Positions 1-5,659 of a stretch of DNA of 5,659 bases are shown one piece after another. Under the pieces are notes generated by a model. That model was not told the origin of the DNA. It made no database searches and saw only the letters and a list, made by a program, of their open reading frames with translations. This stretch comes from an uncultured Oscillospiraceae bacterium (GTDB taxonomy: Bacteria > Bacillota > Clostridia > Oscillospirales > Acutalibacteraceae), in NCBI GenBank assembly GCA_900553525.1, contig USDZ01000116.1:1-5659 (forward strand). The letters are read 5' to 3'. Numbering within the stretch: position 1 is the first letter of the stretch; each line of letters opens with the position of its first letter. The translations under genes and the position numbers were made by a program.

Positions 1-1018
1 GTTTCATCCAGGGCAGCTTCTTGGTCGCGTAGAGGATACCAAAGGCCGCGCCTGCCAGCACTACAACCACTCCGGCAACGATAGCGATAATCGCTCCAAC
101 ACCTAAGCCGCCCTGATCCGAACTGTCCGGAGAGGAAACGGGAGCCCCGCCGGCCGGAATACTGCTGTCCGATGAAGCGTTCGGCTCTGTGGGCGAGGTA
201 GCCTCCGCCGGGTCGGTGGTCGTGGCGGCAGGATCGGCAGTCGACGGATCGCCGGAGGCCGACGGATCAGTGGTGGCATTGCCGTCCGGATCAGAGGTCT
301 CGGTGGCGGCAGAGTCGGGCGGAGTGGTATTCGCCGCCGTCGGGGCTTCGGTCGGCGGGTCGGTCACGACCGGATCCTCGCCGTCAATCTCGCTCTCGCT
401 GATGATATAGTCCGCGCTGCCGTCCCCGAAGGTCTCACCGTACAGGTTCCTGGTTTCCAGATCCCGGACATCGTCGCCGACGGTGAGGGACGCATCGTCA
501 TCCCAGGAATAGACGACGGTCCCGGCCGCGTTGAGAATGCGGAAATTGCGGTAATGAATGACGGTATCCACGAAATACGAGCCGAACTGCAGGAGGCCAA
601 AATCCTCCAGCGCGCCGCTGATCATCACCTTGTCGATGTTGTTGAAGGTGATGTATTGTCCGTCTCCGTCCGTCATCTCAACCCAGCCGTTGGTCTTCCT
701 CTTCCAGGTATTAAGCCAGACGACCATCTGGACGCTATCCCGTCCGTCGGCGATATTGACAAATATGTTGGCGTCGGATTTGTTCGGGGTATAGCTGTCA
801 ATCTTCATTTCACAGCGGACGGTAAAGGGACCGCCGGTTTTAAAGATGCTGGAATACAGGGGAACACGGAGGAAGGGATTGTCGTCGCTGTTGGTGGTGA
901 TGGTGATTTCTTTGGTTTTTTCCGCCGCAAAAGCCGAGAATCCTCCCAGCATCCCCGTCAGCATGGACAGGATGAGCAGAACGACTGCCAATTTTGAGAT
1001 ACGCTTCTTCATTGACAT
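1..1018 (-). CDS. Membrane-anchored surface protein with lectin-like domain (3' end cut by window edge)
   Basis: An open frame of 339 codons runs from ATG at 1018 off the left edge without a stop. Residues 1-32 form a signal peptide: basic MSMKKR start, hydrophobic core, AFAA just before the likely cleavage site. Residues about 37-205 are rich in alternating beta-strand patterns and aromatic residues (W101, W105, W112, Y156, W172) and look like a jelly-roll carbohydrate-binding module; the stretch YRNFRILNAAGTVVYSWDDD (156-175) is typical of the closing strands of such folds. Residues 207-303 are a Thr/Pro/Asp/Ser/Ala-rich linker. Residues 307-330 are a Gly/Ala/Val transmembrane helix followed by a basic tail (ATKKLPWMK), so the native end is probably close. 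No LPXTG sortase motif is visible. A second in-frame ATG lies at 1012, but the first has better ribosome-binding-site spacing. It follows the sugar permease by 74 nt, which suggests a role in glycan capture at the surface. The frame and architecture are seen; sugar binding is inferred and no named family is recognised. Confidence 0.85.
   Translation of the reverse strand, partial: MSMKKRISKLAVVLLILSMLTGMLGGFSAFAAEKTKEITITTNSDDNPFLRVPLYSSIFKTGGPFTVRCEMKIDSYTPNKSDANIFVNIADGRDSVQMVVWLNTWKRKTNGWVEMTDGDGQYITFNNIDKVMISGALEDFGLLQFGSYFVDTVIHYRNFRILNAAGTVVYSWDDDASLTVGDDVRDLETRNLYGETFGDGSADYIISESEIDGEDPVVTDPPTEAPTAANTTPPDSAATETSDPDGNATTDPSASGDPSTADPAATTTDPAEATSPTEPNASSDSSIPAGGAPVSSPDSSDQGGLGVGAIIAIVAGVVVVLAGAAFGILYATKKLPWMK
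110..400 (-). other. Low-complexity Thr/Asp/Pro/Ser linker-coding segment
   Basis: This part of the surface-protein gene encodes about 97 residues made almost only of Thr, Pro, Asp, Ser, Ala, Glu and Gly, with Asp-Pro recurring every 5-9 residues in its middle part. It separates the folded outer domain from the membrane helix and probably acts as an extended, possibly glycosylated stalk through the cell wall. The composition is seen directly; the stalk role is inferred. Confidence 0.8.
242..268 (-). repeat. Short direct repeat, 9-bp unit at 18-bp spacing
   Basis: The plus-strand string cgacggatc occurs at 242-250 and again at 260-268, in the same codon phase (Asp-Pro-Ser on the coding strand). 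Similar Asp-Pro codon pairs (GATCCG or GATCCT) flank it. This looks like a decayed coding minirepeat that built the linker by slippage or duplication. Confidence 0.6.
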
Positions 1019-1026
1019 CTTTTAGA

Positions 1027-1033
1027 CCCTTCT
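1027..1033 (-). promoter_or_regulatory. Ribosome binding site of the surface-protein gene
   Basis: The minus strand reads AGAAGGG, 8 nt before ATG at 1018 and 14 nt before the in-frame ATG at 1012. The spacing favours the first ATG, giving the start MSMKKR. Confidence 0.6.
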
Positions 1034-1058
1034 TTCTCAAAATGATAGGATATGCCAT

Positions 1059-1085
1059 CAAACCGTTTTTCCTGGACCCGGTTTG
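1059..1085 (-). repeat. Inverted repeat in the permease to surface-protein gap
   Basis: The minus strand reads CAAACCG (1085-1079), a 13-nt spacer, then CGGTTTG (1065-1059): a perfect 7-bp stem that can be lengthened with a bulge (ATC/GAT). It starts 8 nt after the permease stop codon. No run of T follows, so it is not a standard intrinsic terminator. It might protect the 3' end of the upstream message or mark a processing point that sets different expression levels for the two genes. I see no convincing -35/-10 pair in this 74-nt gap; TATCAT at about 1043-1048 resembles a -10 box but lacks a matching -35. Confidence 0.4.
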
Positions 1086-1092
1086 GATCCGC

Positions 1093-2007
1093 CTATTCGA
1101 CGACGTATTGGATACGGCGCCCTATGACAAAGTTGACGAGACCGACCAGAACTAAAACAATCAGGAAATACACGATGCCCAGTGTCGCGCTGTATTCATA
1201 TTGCCCGAGTTGGAAATAATCGCTGATCATCCGCATGATCCGGTTGCCGTAGTCGGTAAAGGAATCCACAATGGAGTAGATGAGCACGACGAGGATGGTG
1301 GGGGAAATCATGGGAAAGGTGATTTTCCAGAGTTTTTCCCAGGCCGACGCTCCTTCGATGTCGGCAGCCTCATAGGAACTGGAGGGGATGTGGTTGACGG
1401 CTGCGAGAAGCAGGATGATCTGCACCCCCGATTTCCAGATGATGTCGAAGAACCCGTTTATGACCTTTTCAACCAGATTTGTAATGCTTTCAGGGATCTG
1501 CATCTGCTCGATGAAGTAGGAGAAGGAGGGGGCCGCGAACATATAGGCCTCCTGTTCCCCCGAGGCGGCCGTGGTCATCAGTACCTGCTCCTTGAGTATC
1601 GTGATGACCACACCTGAGGCGATAATGACCGGGAAAAAGAAGATCGCGCGTACCAGGGTGCGTCCCTTGAATTTGTCCCGCAGCAGCATGGCGCACAGAA
1701 GACTGAACGTCATGATAACCGGTACCTGATAGATCACGTTGAGCAGTGATGAACTGAGGTTGGTGATAAAATTGGGGTCTTGTGTGAAAAGGTAGAGGAA
1801 GTTCTGAAAACCGACTGGTGTGAAACGGTCTACTCCCGAAATAAGATCCACCTTGGAAAATGCGTAAACGGCCGATTGAATCATAGGGACGATAAAAAAG
1901 AACACCGCGCCGATCACCCAAGGAAGAATGAAAAGAAGTCCGTGGACTGCCCGGCGCCGCTGCATCCGGGTGCTGTAATGGGCGGTCCATTTCCATTTCC
2001 TTTTCAT
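1093..2007 (-). CDS. Sugar ABC transporter permease, MalF/UgpA type
   Basis: This is one inner-channel subunit of a carbohydrate importer of the binding-protein-dependent transport family, 304 residues, a normal length. Six hydrophobic helices are visible at about 22-42, 92-109, 118-138, 185-205, 234-252 and 274-297. The cytoplasmic EAA loop that docks the ATPase is intact at 213-232 (E213, A214, A215, G219, then ITFP at 229-232). The segments RAIFFFPVIIASGV (120-133) and FDIIWKSGVQIILLLAAV (187-204) match my recollection of the permease subfamily encoded beside DUF5696 genes. The loop between helices 3 and 4 (about 139-184) has no obvious membrane segment and probably faces outside. The ATG at 2007 overlaps the upstream TGA by 4 nt (ATGA), pointing to translational coupling. 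Permeases of this class normally pair with a second permease, a solute-binding lipoprotein and an ATPase; none is in this window. The permease call is firm; the substrate (an oligosaccharide is likely) cannot be read from the sequence. Confidence 0.95.
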   Translation of the reverse strand: MKRKWKWTAHYSTRMQRRRAVHGLLFILPWVIGAVFFFIVPMIQSAVYAFSKVDLISGVDRFTPVGFQNFLYLFTQDPNFITNLSSSLLNVIYQVPVIMTFSLLCAMLLRDKFKGRTLVRAIFFFPVIIASGVVITILKEQVLMTTAASGEQEAYMFAAPSFSYFIEQMQIPESITNLVEKVINGFFDIIWKSGVQIILLLAAVNHIPSSSYEAADIEGASAWEKLWKITFPMISPTILVVLIYSIVDSFTDYGNRIMRMISDYFQLGQYEYSATLGIVYFLIVLVLVGLVNFVIGRRIQYVVE

Positions 2008-4223
2008 CGAACGCTATACCCCCTCGCCGCGACGGTGTATACCCCGTCGGTATAGTCTTGATCACCGTAATTGACAAGGATGCGCACGCCGTTGTCGAAT
2101 ACCGTCTCACGGACATCGTTGGTCAGCAGGGTGTGGGACAGGATCCGCCGCCCCGCCACCTGCGAAAGAATATCCCGGACTTCGAGGTAATAGGCGGCTG
2201 CTTCTTCAGCCAGAGGCTGGAAGAGGGAGGCGGACAGGCCTGCGATACCGCTGTCGGTCAAAGACTGCTCGGTTTCGCGGTAAACGAACTGAAACTGAAT
2301 CCCAATGCCCGTTTCCAGTGCTTTCAGGATGCCGTCCCGGCTATCACTCATCAGGTTGAGACTTGGAGTGCTCATGGATACGAATTCATGCAAGGCGATC
2401 TGATAGAATGGGACCGCGGCCGTCTGGATCGGATAGCCGCTCGTATAGATCGGCGTTGAGGTGACGACATCGGCATAAGGGAGAGCATACCCGCAGGCGG
2501 CGGAAAGCAGTTGTCTACCCTTGGCCTCTTTCAGGGAAGCGAGTACAGCGGCCCATTCCTTATCGGCGGTGTCCCGCTTGACGGTCTTGCCGCTAAAGTC
2601 GGAATAGAGCGTATTCCCAAGCGTGGAAGCCGCCATGCCGGTGAAATCATAGGAGGCAGCAGCCGCGGCTGTTTTGGCGGCGGCCTGCTGGATTTTGGGC
2701 AGGCGCAGCAGCGTATAGGACTCGGTGGTCAGGGCCTGGAGAGTATTGATCCCGTAGGAAAACTGCAGCGCGAGATTCTGCCTCACTGAGGTAACGGAAT
2801 CGTTGCTGCGCTGGTATCCCCAGCGGTTCTTGACAAGATCGGTGAAGTTGAAGTCCAGATAGAGGGCTGTATTCTCCTGTTGCAGGGTGTCCAGCATCGA
2901 GCGGAACGCTTTTTTGCCGCCAAGGCGTCCCTCCGGTTCGATTCCGGTGGGGATAGCGGCTCCGGTGCCGTCTTTGTTCCAGTACCGGTAGTACACCGTC
3001 AGGTTATCCGCCCCGAGTTCCTGCATCCGCGCGGTAATAGCCTCCACATCCTGGTACGCGGTCAGCGGCACCACCCGTTCGACGGGGAATCCAAGGAAAC
3101 TCTGTTGCGCCATGACCCCGCCGAGCAGGTCCATATACAGCGGGACGGTGGTATCCGCCTTTTTAGAAGGGTTATCCCGCATGAGCCATGCCCCATAGTG
3201 GTGGGCCATGCCGGTATAATTTGCCTCTTCACCGGATAGGAAGGCATAGCGCACGCCGTAGCGTTCCGCCGCAGCCGGCGTTTTTTCGAGAACCCGGACA
3301 GTCTGGTTTTTCTGCTCGATTTTGACCATTTCGGAATCCCGATAGATAAACTGGGCATAAACATTGCTGTAGCTGCACCGCTTACCCGAAACCGAGGCAT
3401 TCACGATTGCACGGCCGGCTCCGTCTGTGATGATCCCCACAAAGGCGTTATCGCCCTTTTTTAGGCCGAATACCGGGAGATACGCGGTCTCCTCCAGTTT
3501 ATCGATCTGCATTTTAGTAGTAGCAGGCTCTCGGCCATAGACATATTGGCTGTAATCATCCAGGACGCCGCCGGTTTTCTTCCAATCAATAAGGGCACCA
3601 CAGCCGTCCGGGACAAACAGATACCCGTTTTCTTCCCCGCTGGCAGCCCCGAAATAAGGAAGGATGGACAGGGTAGTCAGCTGGTAAGCGTCATTGGTCT
3701 CCTGGATATCCCCGATCAAAACCGAGACGTCCAGAGCATCCTCGGTGAGGGTAAATTCGAGCGGAATGATAAACCCCTCTTTGGGAAAAGAGAAGGTCAA
3801 CACCACGCCGTCGGAGGTCTTCCGGCAGGAGAGACCGCCTTTATTGACCGAGGCGGTTTTGCCGTTGACGCTGCTGATGTTGCCGACTTTGTCGGCATAT
3901 TCGATCTGTAGGAGGGACTCCATGGCGAGTTTGGTGCTCCCCTGTGCCAAGGGATCTTCCTGATGGCCGTCCGGAACACTCGCCCAGACGGTTCCGGCTT
4001 TATCCTCCAGGCGGACAGCGCCTTCCACCGCGTCCACCGACAGGACAAAGCGGCTGTTTTCCGCCACAGTCTGGTATCCCTCCGCGGCGGGCAGAGACTG
4101 TCCCAAATCGGAGCTGGATGACGGCTCGGACCCTTCTCCCAGCGTGAACAGGCCGGAGGCGCTTCCGGTGAGAAGGAGAACGGCAAAAAGACCGGCTCCG
4201 CGTTTAAATAAGCTGTTTTTCAA
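2004..4223 (-). CDS. DUF5696-type extracytoplasmic protein, GH-like
   Basis: This 739-residue protein has a short basic N-terminus (MKNSLFKR) and a hydrophobic stretch at about 9-28, so it is exported. There is no lipobox Cys, so it is either cleaved or held by an N-terminal helix. Residues about 50-330 are a beta-rich region with features I associate with DUF5696 proteins and with mutarotase-like sandwiches that precede glycosidase barrels: EFTLTEDALDVSV (156-168), LSILPYFGA (185-193), GYLFVPDGCGALIDW (200-214). Residues about 358-660 look like an alpha/beta barrel: strand-like PLYMDLLGG (361-369), NLTVYYRYW (407-415), ALYLDFNF (453-460), then LYSDFSG (539-545) and VPFYQIALHEF (604-614). Acidic residues D366, D457, D542 and E613 are candidates for an active site, but this is a guess. 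Residues about 665-739 form a closing region ending in beta strands. The TTG start is set by a strong ribosome binding site. It lies between the Yip1-type gene and the permease in one operon. Family assignment is from memory of motifs and context; enzymatic activity is inferred. Confidence 0.85.
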   Translation of the reverse strand: MKNSLFKRGAGLFAVLLLTGSASGLFTLGEGSEPSSSSDLGQSLPAAEGYQTVAENSRFVLSVDAVEGAVRLEDKAGTVWASVPDGHQEDPLAQGSTKLAMESLLQIEYADKVGNISSVNGKTASVNKGGLSCRKTSDGVVLTFSFPKEGFIIPLEFTLTEDALDVSVLIGDIQETNDAYQLTTLSILPYFGAASGEENGYLFVPDGCGALIDWKKTGGVLDDYSQYVYGREPATTKMQIDKLEETAYLPVFGLKKGDNAFVGIITDGAGRAIVNASVSGKRCSYSNVYAQFIYRDSEMVKIEQKNQTVRVLEKTPAAAERYGVRYAFLSGEEANYTGMAHHYGAWLMRDNPSKKADTTVPLYMDLLGGVMAQQSFLGFPVERVVPLTAYQDVEAITARMQELGADNLTVYYRYWNKDGTGAAIPTGIEPEGRLGGKKAFRSMLDTLQQENTALYLDFNFTDLVKNRWGYQRSNDSVTSVRQNLALQFSYGINTLQALTTESYTLLRLPKIQQAAAKTAAAAASYDFTGMAASTLGNTLYSDFSGKTVKRDTADKEWAAVLASLKEAKGRQLLSAACGYALPYADVVTSTPIYTSGYPIQTAAVPFYQIALHEFVSMSTPSLNLMSDSRDGILKALETGIGIQFQFVYRETEQSLTDSGIAGLSASLFQPLAEEAAAYYLEVRDILSQVAGRRILSHTLLTNDVRETVFDNGVRILVNYGDQDYTDGVYTVAARGYSVR
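2019..2025 (-). promoter_or_regulatory. Ribosome binding site of the permease, inside the upstream gene
   Basis: The minus strand reads GAGGGGG, 11 nt before ATG at 2007, within the last codons of the DUF5696-type gene. Together with the 4-nt ATGA overlap it fixes the permease start and suggests coupled translation. Confidence 0.55.
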
Positions 4224-4229
4224 CTACCC

Positions 4230-4237
4230 CACCTCCT
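4230..4237 (-). promoter_or_regulatory. Strong ribosome binding site fixing a TTG start
   Basis: The minus strand reads AGGAGGTG, then 6 nt (GGGTAG), then TTG at 4223. The first two bases of the site are the last two bases of the TAG stop codon of the upstream gene. The near-perfect site and spacing establish the unusual TTG start, and its position implies that ribosomes ending the upstream gene can restart here. Confidence 0.85.
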
Positions 4238-5659
4238 ATCGCATCCGCAATTCGCTGATGACGTTGCCGATGAATTCCACGAGCTGGGAAAGAATCGTAT
4301 AACATAGGGCGCAAACAATTAAGATGATGACCAATGCGGCCAGCGTGAGCAGGACAGTGAAAATGGTCTGCCCCAGGGTATACATATGGACTTCCTTAAG
4401 GGCCATGAGCAGACTGATAGCCGTCCAGGCATACACGACATATTGCGCCATCGTGACGAACGCCGCTTCCTCAGTCGTGAGCAGATTGCTCATTATAATG
4501 ACGACAGCGGTGCCGAGAATGTAGGGAACCAGTGCGTAGGCGCAGTAGTTCCAGATTTCCCGCAGCCGGCCCTTTCCTTCCATGATCGTCGTGATAGACC
4601 AGTTGCAGAGCACGAATGCGGCGAAGAGTCCGACGGTGGAAAGCAGCGTGAAGAGCAGGTTGAACTGGTCGGTACGGTTTTCATTAAAGGCGAAGCCCGT
4701 AACCTGTCGCTGAAGGATCGAAACGGCGAAGAACAAGACGAGCAGGATATTGGCCGCCAAGAAGGAATCCTTGCGCTTCTCCTTGAGATCGGTATACCCT
4801 ATAAAGGGATGGAAAAGGCAATACAAGGGATAATGAAACCGGCTGAGTTTCTGATCGTATACGCTTTTTTTATGTTTACGTCGGTAAAGAAGGATGCCAA
4901 TCGGGATCAAGATCACGAGGGCAATCCCGAACATAAACAGGCCGAAATGTTCCTGAAGCAGGGTGTCGCGGGATTCCCGGAATGCCTCGGAATAGAGTTC
5001 CCTCTCATAGGCTTTCTTAAAATACGCGGCGGCGGTGTCGAAGTCCTCCAACCCCTGGTAGGCCTTCCCGAGTCCCCGGTTGGCCAACTCGTAGGTGCTG
5101 TCTTTGCGCAGGACCGCCTGCCAGTAGCTCATGGCCTGTTGGTATTTACCGTCCGCGCAAAGGAGCGTGGCGTCGCGGATATCCCTGGCGAAAGCGGTCG
5201 GTGCGAAGAGTGTGATTTGTCCGGTTTGGTTGTCCAGCAGCAGGAGCTTTTCCCCCATGGCCTGTACGGCGATCGGGTTTTGAGCCAGCCCGGCCTGATT
5301 TCCCTTGCCGCCGAAGGCAAACAGAAGGTTCGACTCCTCGTCGTACTGGAACAGACGGCCGCTGCCGCTGTCCAGAATGGTAATGAAACCGTCGGGATCT
5401 ACCGTGATATCGGCGAGTTGGGTGATGACGCCCCGGTCTCCGAAAACCTTTTCGGGAAGGATATTTTCCCCAAGGGCGTTGAGCTTCTTAACCTGGGCGG
5501 TCTGCACGTCGTTGCCCTTGCGGACGGTATAGATAAAGTCGCCGTCCCCTACGCAGAAGCTCACAAATTCAGCTGGGACGCTGCGTTTCATGTTGGCGGC
5601 CTGTGCCTCGGTTAAAATGCTTTTCCAAAACTGATTGAGTATGGTTTCGAGAGTTAAGG
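4236..5659 (-). CDS. NHL propeller / TPR / Yip1-like membrane protein (5' end cut by window edge)
   Basis: The frame has an ATG at 5591 but stays open upstream to the edge (22 more codons, with the plausible continuation ILNQFWKSILTEAQAAN before MKRSVPAEF), so the true start lies outside; 473 residues are visible. Numbering from the first full codon at 5657: residues about 29-155 contain NHL-like beta-propeller blades (ADITVDPDGFITILDSGSGR at 82-101, then LLLLDNQTGQITLFAP at 138-153). Residues about 160-222 form a TPR helix pair (LLCADGKYQQAMSYWQAVL, then LGKAYQGLEDFDTAAAYFKKAYE). A membrane helix at about 236-258 is followed by a strongly basic segment (YRRKHKK). Five more helices (about 301-317, 334-354, 368-390, 402-420, 429-458) make a Yip1-like domain that includes FHYPLYCLFHPFIGYTDLKE. 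By the positive-inside rule the propeller and TPR lie outside the cell. Related proteins, as I recall, sit next to DUF5696 and sugar-permease genes; their function is unknown to me. It probably acts as a membrane scaffold or sensor for the transporter. It ends 12 nt before the next gene. Confidence 0.88.
   Translation of the reverse strand, partial: LTLETILNQFWKSILTEAQAANMKRSVPAEFVSFCVGDGDFIYTVRKGNDVQTAQVKKLNALGENILPEKVFGDRGVITQLADITVDPDGFITILDSGSGRLFQYDEESNLLFAFGGKGNQAGLAQNPIAVQAMGEKLLLLDNQTGQITLFAPTAFARDIRDATLLCADGKYQQAMSYWQAVLRKDSTYELANRGLGKAYQGLEDFDTAAAYFKKAYERELYSEAFRESRDTLLQEHFGLFMFGIALVILIPIGILLYRRKHKKSVYDQKLSRFHYPLYCLFHPFIGYTDLKEKRKDSFLAANILLVLFFAVSILQRQVTGFAFNENRTDQFNLLFTLLSTVGLFAAFVLCNWSITTIMEGKGRLREIWNYCAYALVPYILGTAVVIIMSNLLTTEEAAFVTMAQYVVYAWTAISLLMALKEVHMYTLGQTIFTVLLTLAALVIILIVCALCYTILSQLVEFIGNVISELRMR

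Noticed and set aside
554..997. 147-codon plus-strand frame opposite the surface-protein gene
   Set aside because: The minus-strand frame here has a signal peptide, a domain, a linker and an anchor; this one shows nothing protein-like and is a shadow.
840..1061. 73-codon minus-strand frame starting in the permease to surface-protein gap
   Set aside because: It overlaps the signal-peptide region of the real gene in another frame, and its product has a basic, His-rich nonsense composition.
1059..1085. Intrinsic terminator after the permease gene
   Set aside because: The stem is short with a 13-nt loop and no T-run follows on the transcribed strand.
1490..2116. 208-codon minus-strand frame overlapping the permease and the end of the DUF5696-type gene
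   Set aside because: It is out of frame with two well-supported genes, and its product is rich in Arg, Gly, His and Pro with no fold-like pattern.
4386..5615. 409-codon plus-strand open frame opposite the Yip1-type gene
   Set aside because: It is antisense to a gene with clear NHL, TPR and membrane-helix patterns; its own product has no coherent domain, and no good ribosome binding site is seen. It is a shadow of codon bias.
5591..5659. ATG at 5591 as the true start of the Yip1-type gene
   Set aside because: The frame is open for 22 more codons to the edge with protein-like sequence, a start here would lack an export signal before an extracytoplasmic propeller, and no good ribosome binding site precedes it.
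1..5659. CRISPR arrays, tRNA or rRNA genes, insertion sequences
   Set aside because: No spaced palindromic repeats, cloverleaf-like segments, transposase-like frames or terminal inverted repeats were found by eye; coding sequence fills nearly the whole window.

Overview
The window looks like a piece of a chromosome from a Gram-positive Bacillota bacterium, most likely a clostridial lineage (Oscillospiraceae-like gut or anaerobic relatives). This rests on the AGGAGG-type ribosome binding sites, a TTG start, moderately GC-rich codon use, the Gram-positive style of the secreted proteins, and a gene set (Yip1-type membrane protein, DUF5696-type protein, sugar ABC permease) known to me from Clostridia and Paenibacillus-like genomes. 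The genus cannot be fixed from the sequence.

All four genes lie on the minus strand and read from right to left. (1) 5659-4236 is the 3' part of a gene for a large membrane protein with NHL-like beta-propeller blades, a TPR pair and a six-helix Yip1-like membrane domain. Its frame stays open to the right edge, so its start lies outside. (2) 4223-2004 encodes a secreted or membrane-anchored 739-residue protein of the DUF5696 type. It has an N-terminal beta-sandwich resembling a sugar-mutarotase fold and a central part resembling a glycoside-hydrolase barrel. (3) 2007-1093 encodes a MalF/UgpA-type sugar ABC transporter permease with a clear EAA loop. (4) 1018-1 encodes a signal-peptide protein with a probable carbohydrate-binding jelly-roll domain, a Thr/Asp/Pro/Ser-rich linker and a C-terminal membrane anchor. 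It is cut by the left edge only a little way past the anchor.

The first three genes are tightly packed: a 12-nt gap whose ribosome binding site overlaps the preceding stop codon, then a 4-nt ATGA overlap. They are almost certainly one translationally coupled operon. A 74-nt gap with an imperfect hairpin, but no U-tract, separates the permease from the anchored protein, so that gene is probably read through from the operon or expressed at a different level from the same transcript.

Taken together, the window looks like part of a glycan- or oligosaccharide-uptake locus. A surface lectin-like protein and a GH-like extracytoplasmic protein would sit outside the membrane. The propeller/TPR/Yip1 protein would span it next to a sugar ABC channel. 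The partner permease, the solute-binding protein and any regulator are not in the window and may lie beyond either edge; the ATPase may be a shared one encoded elsewhere. No RNA genes, mobile elements, CRISPR arrays or convincing terminators were seen.
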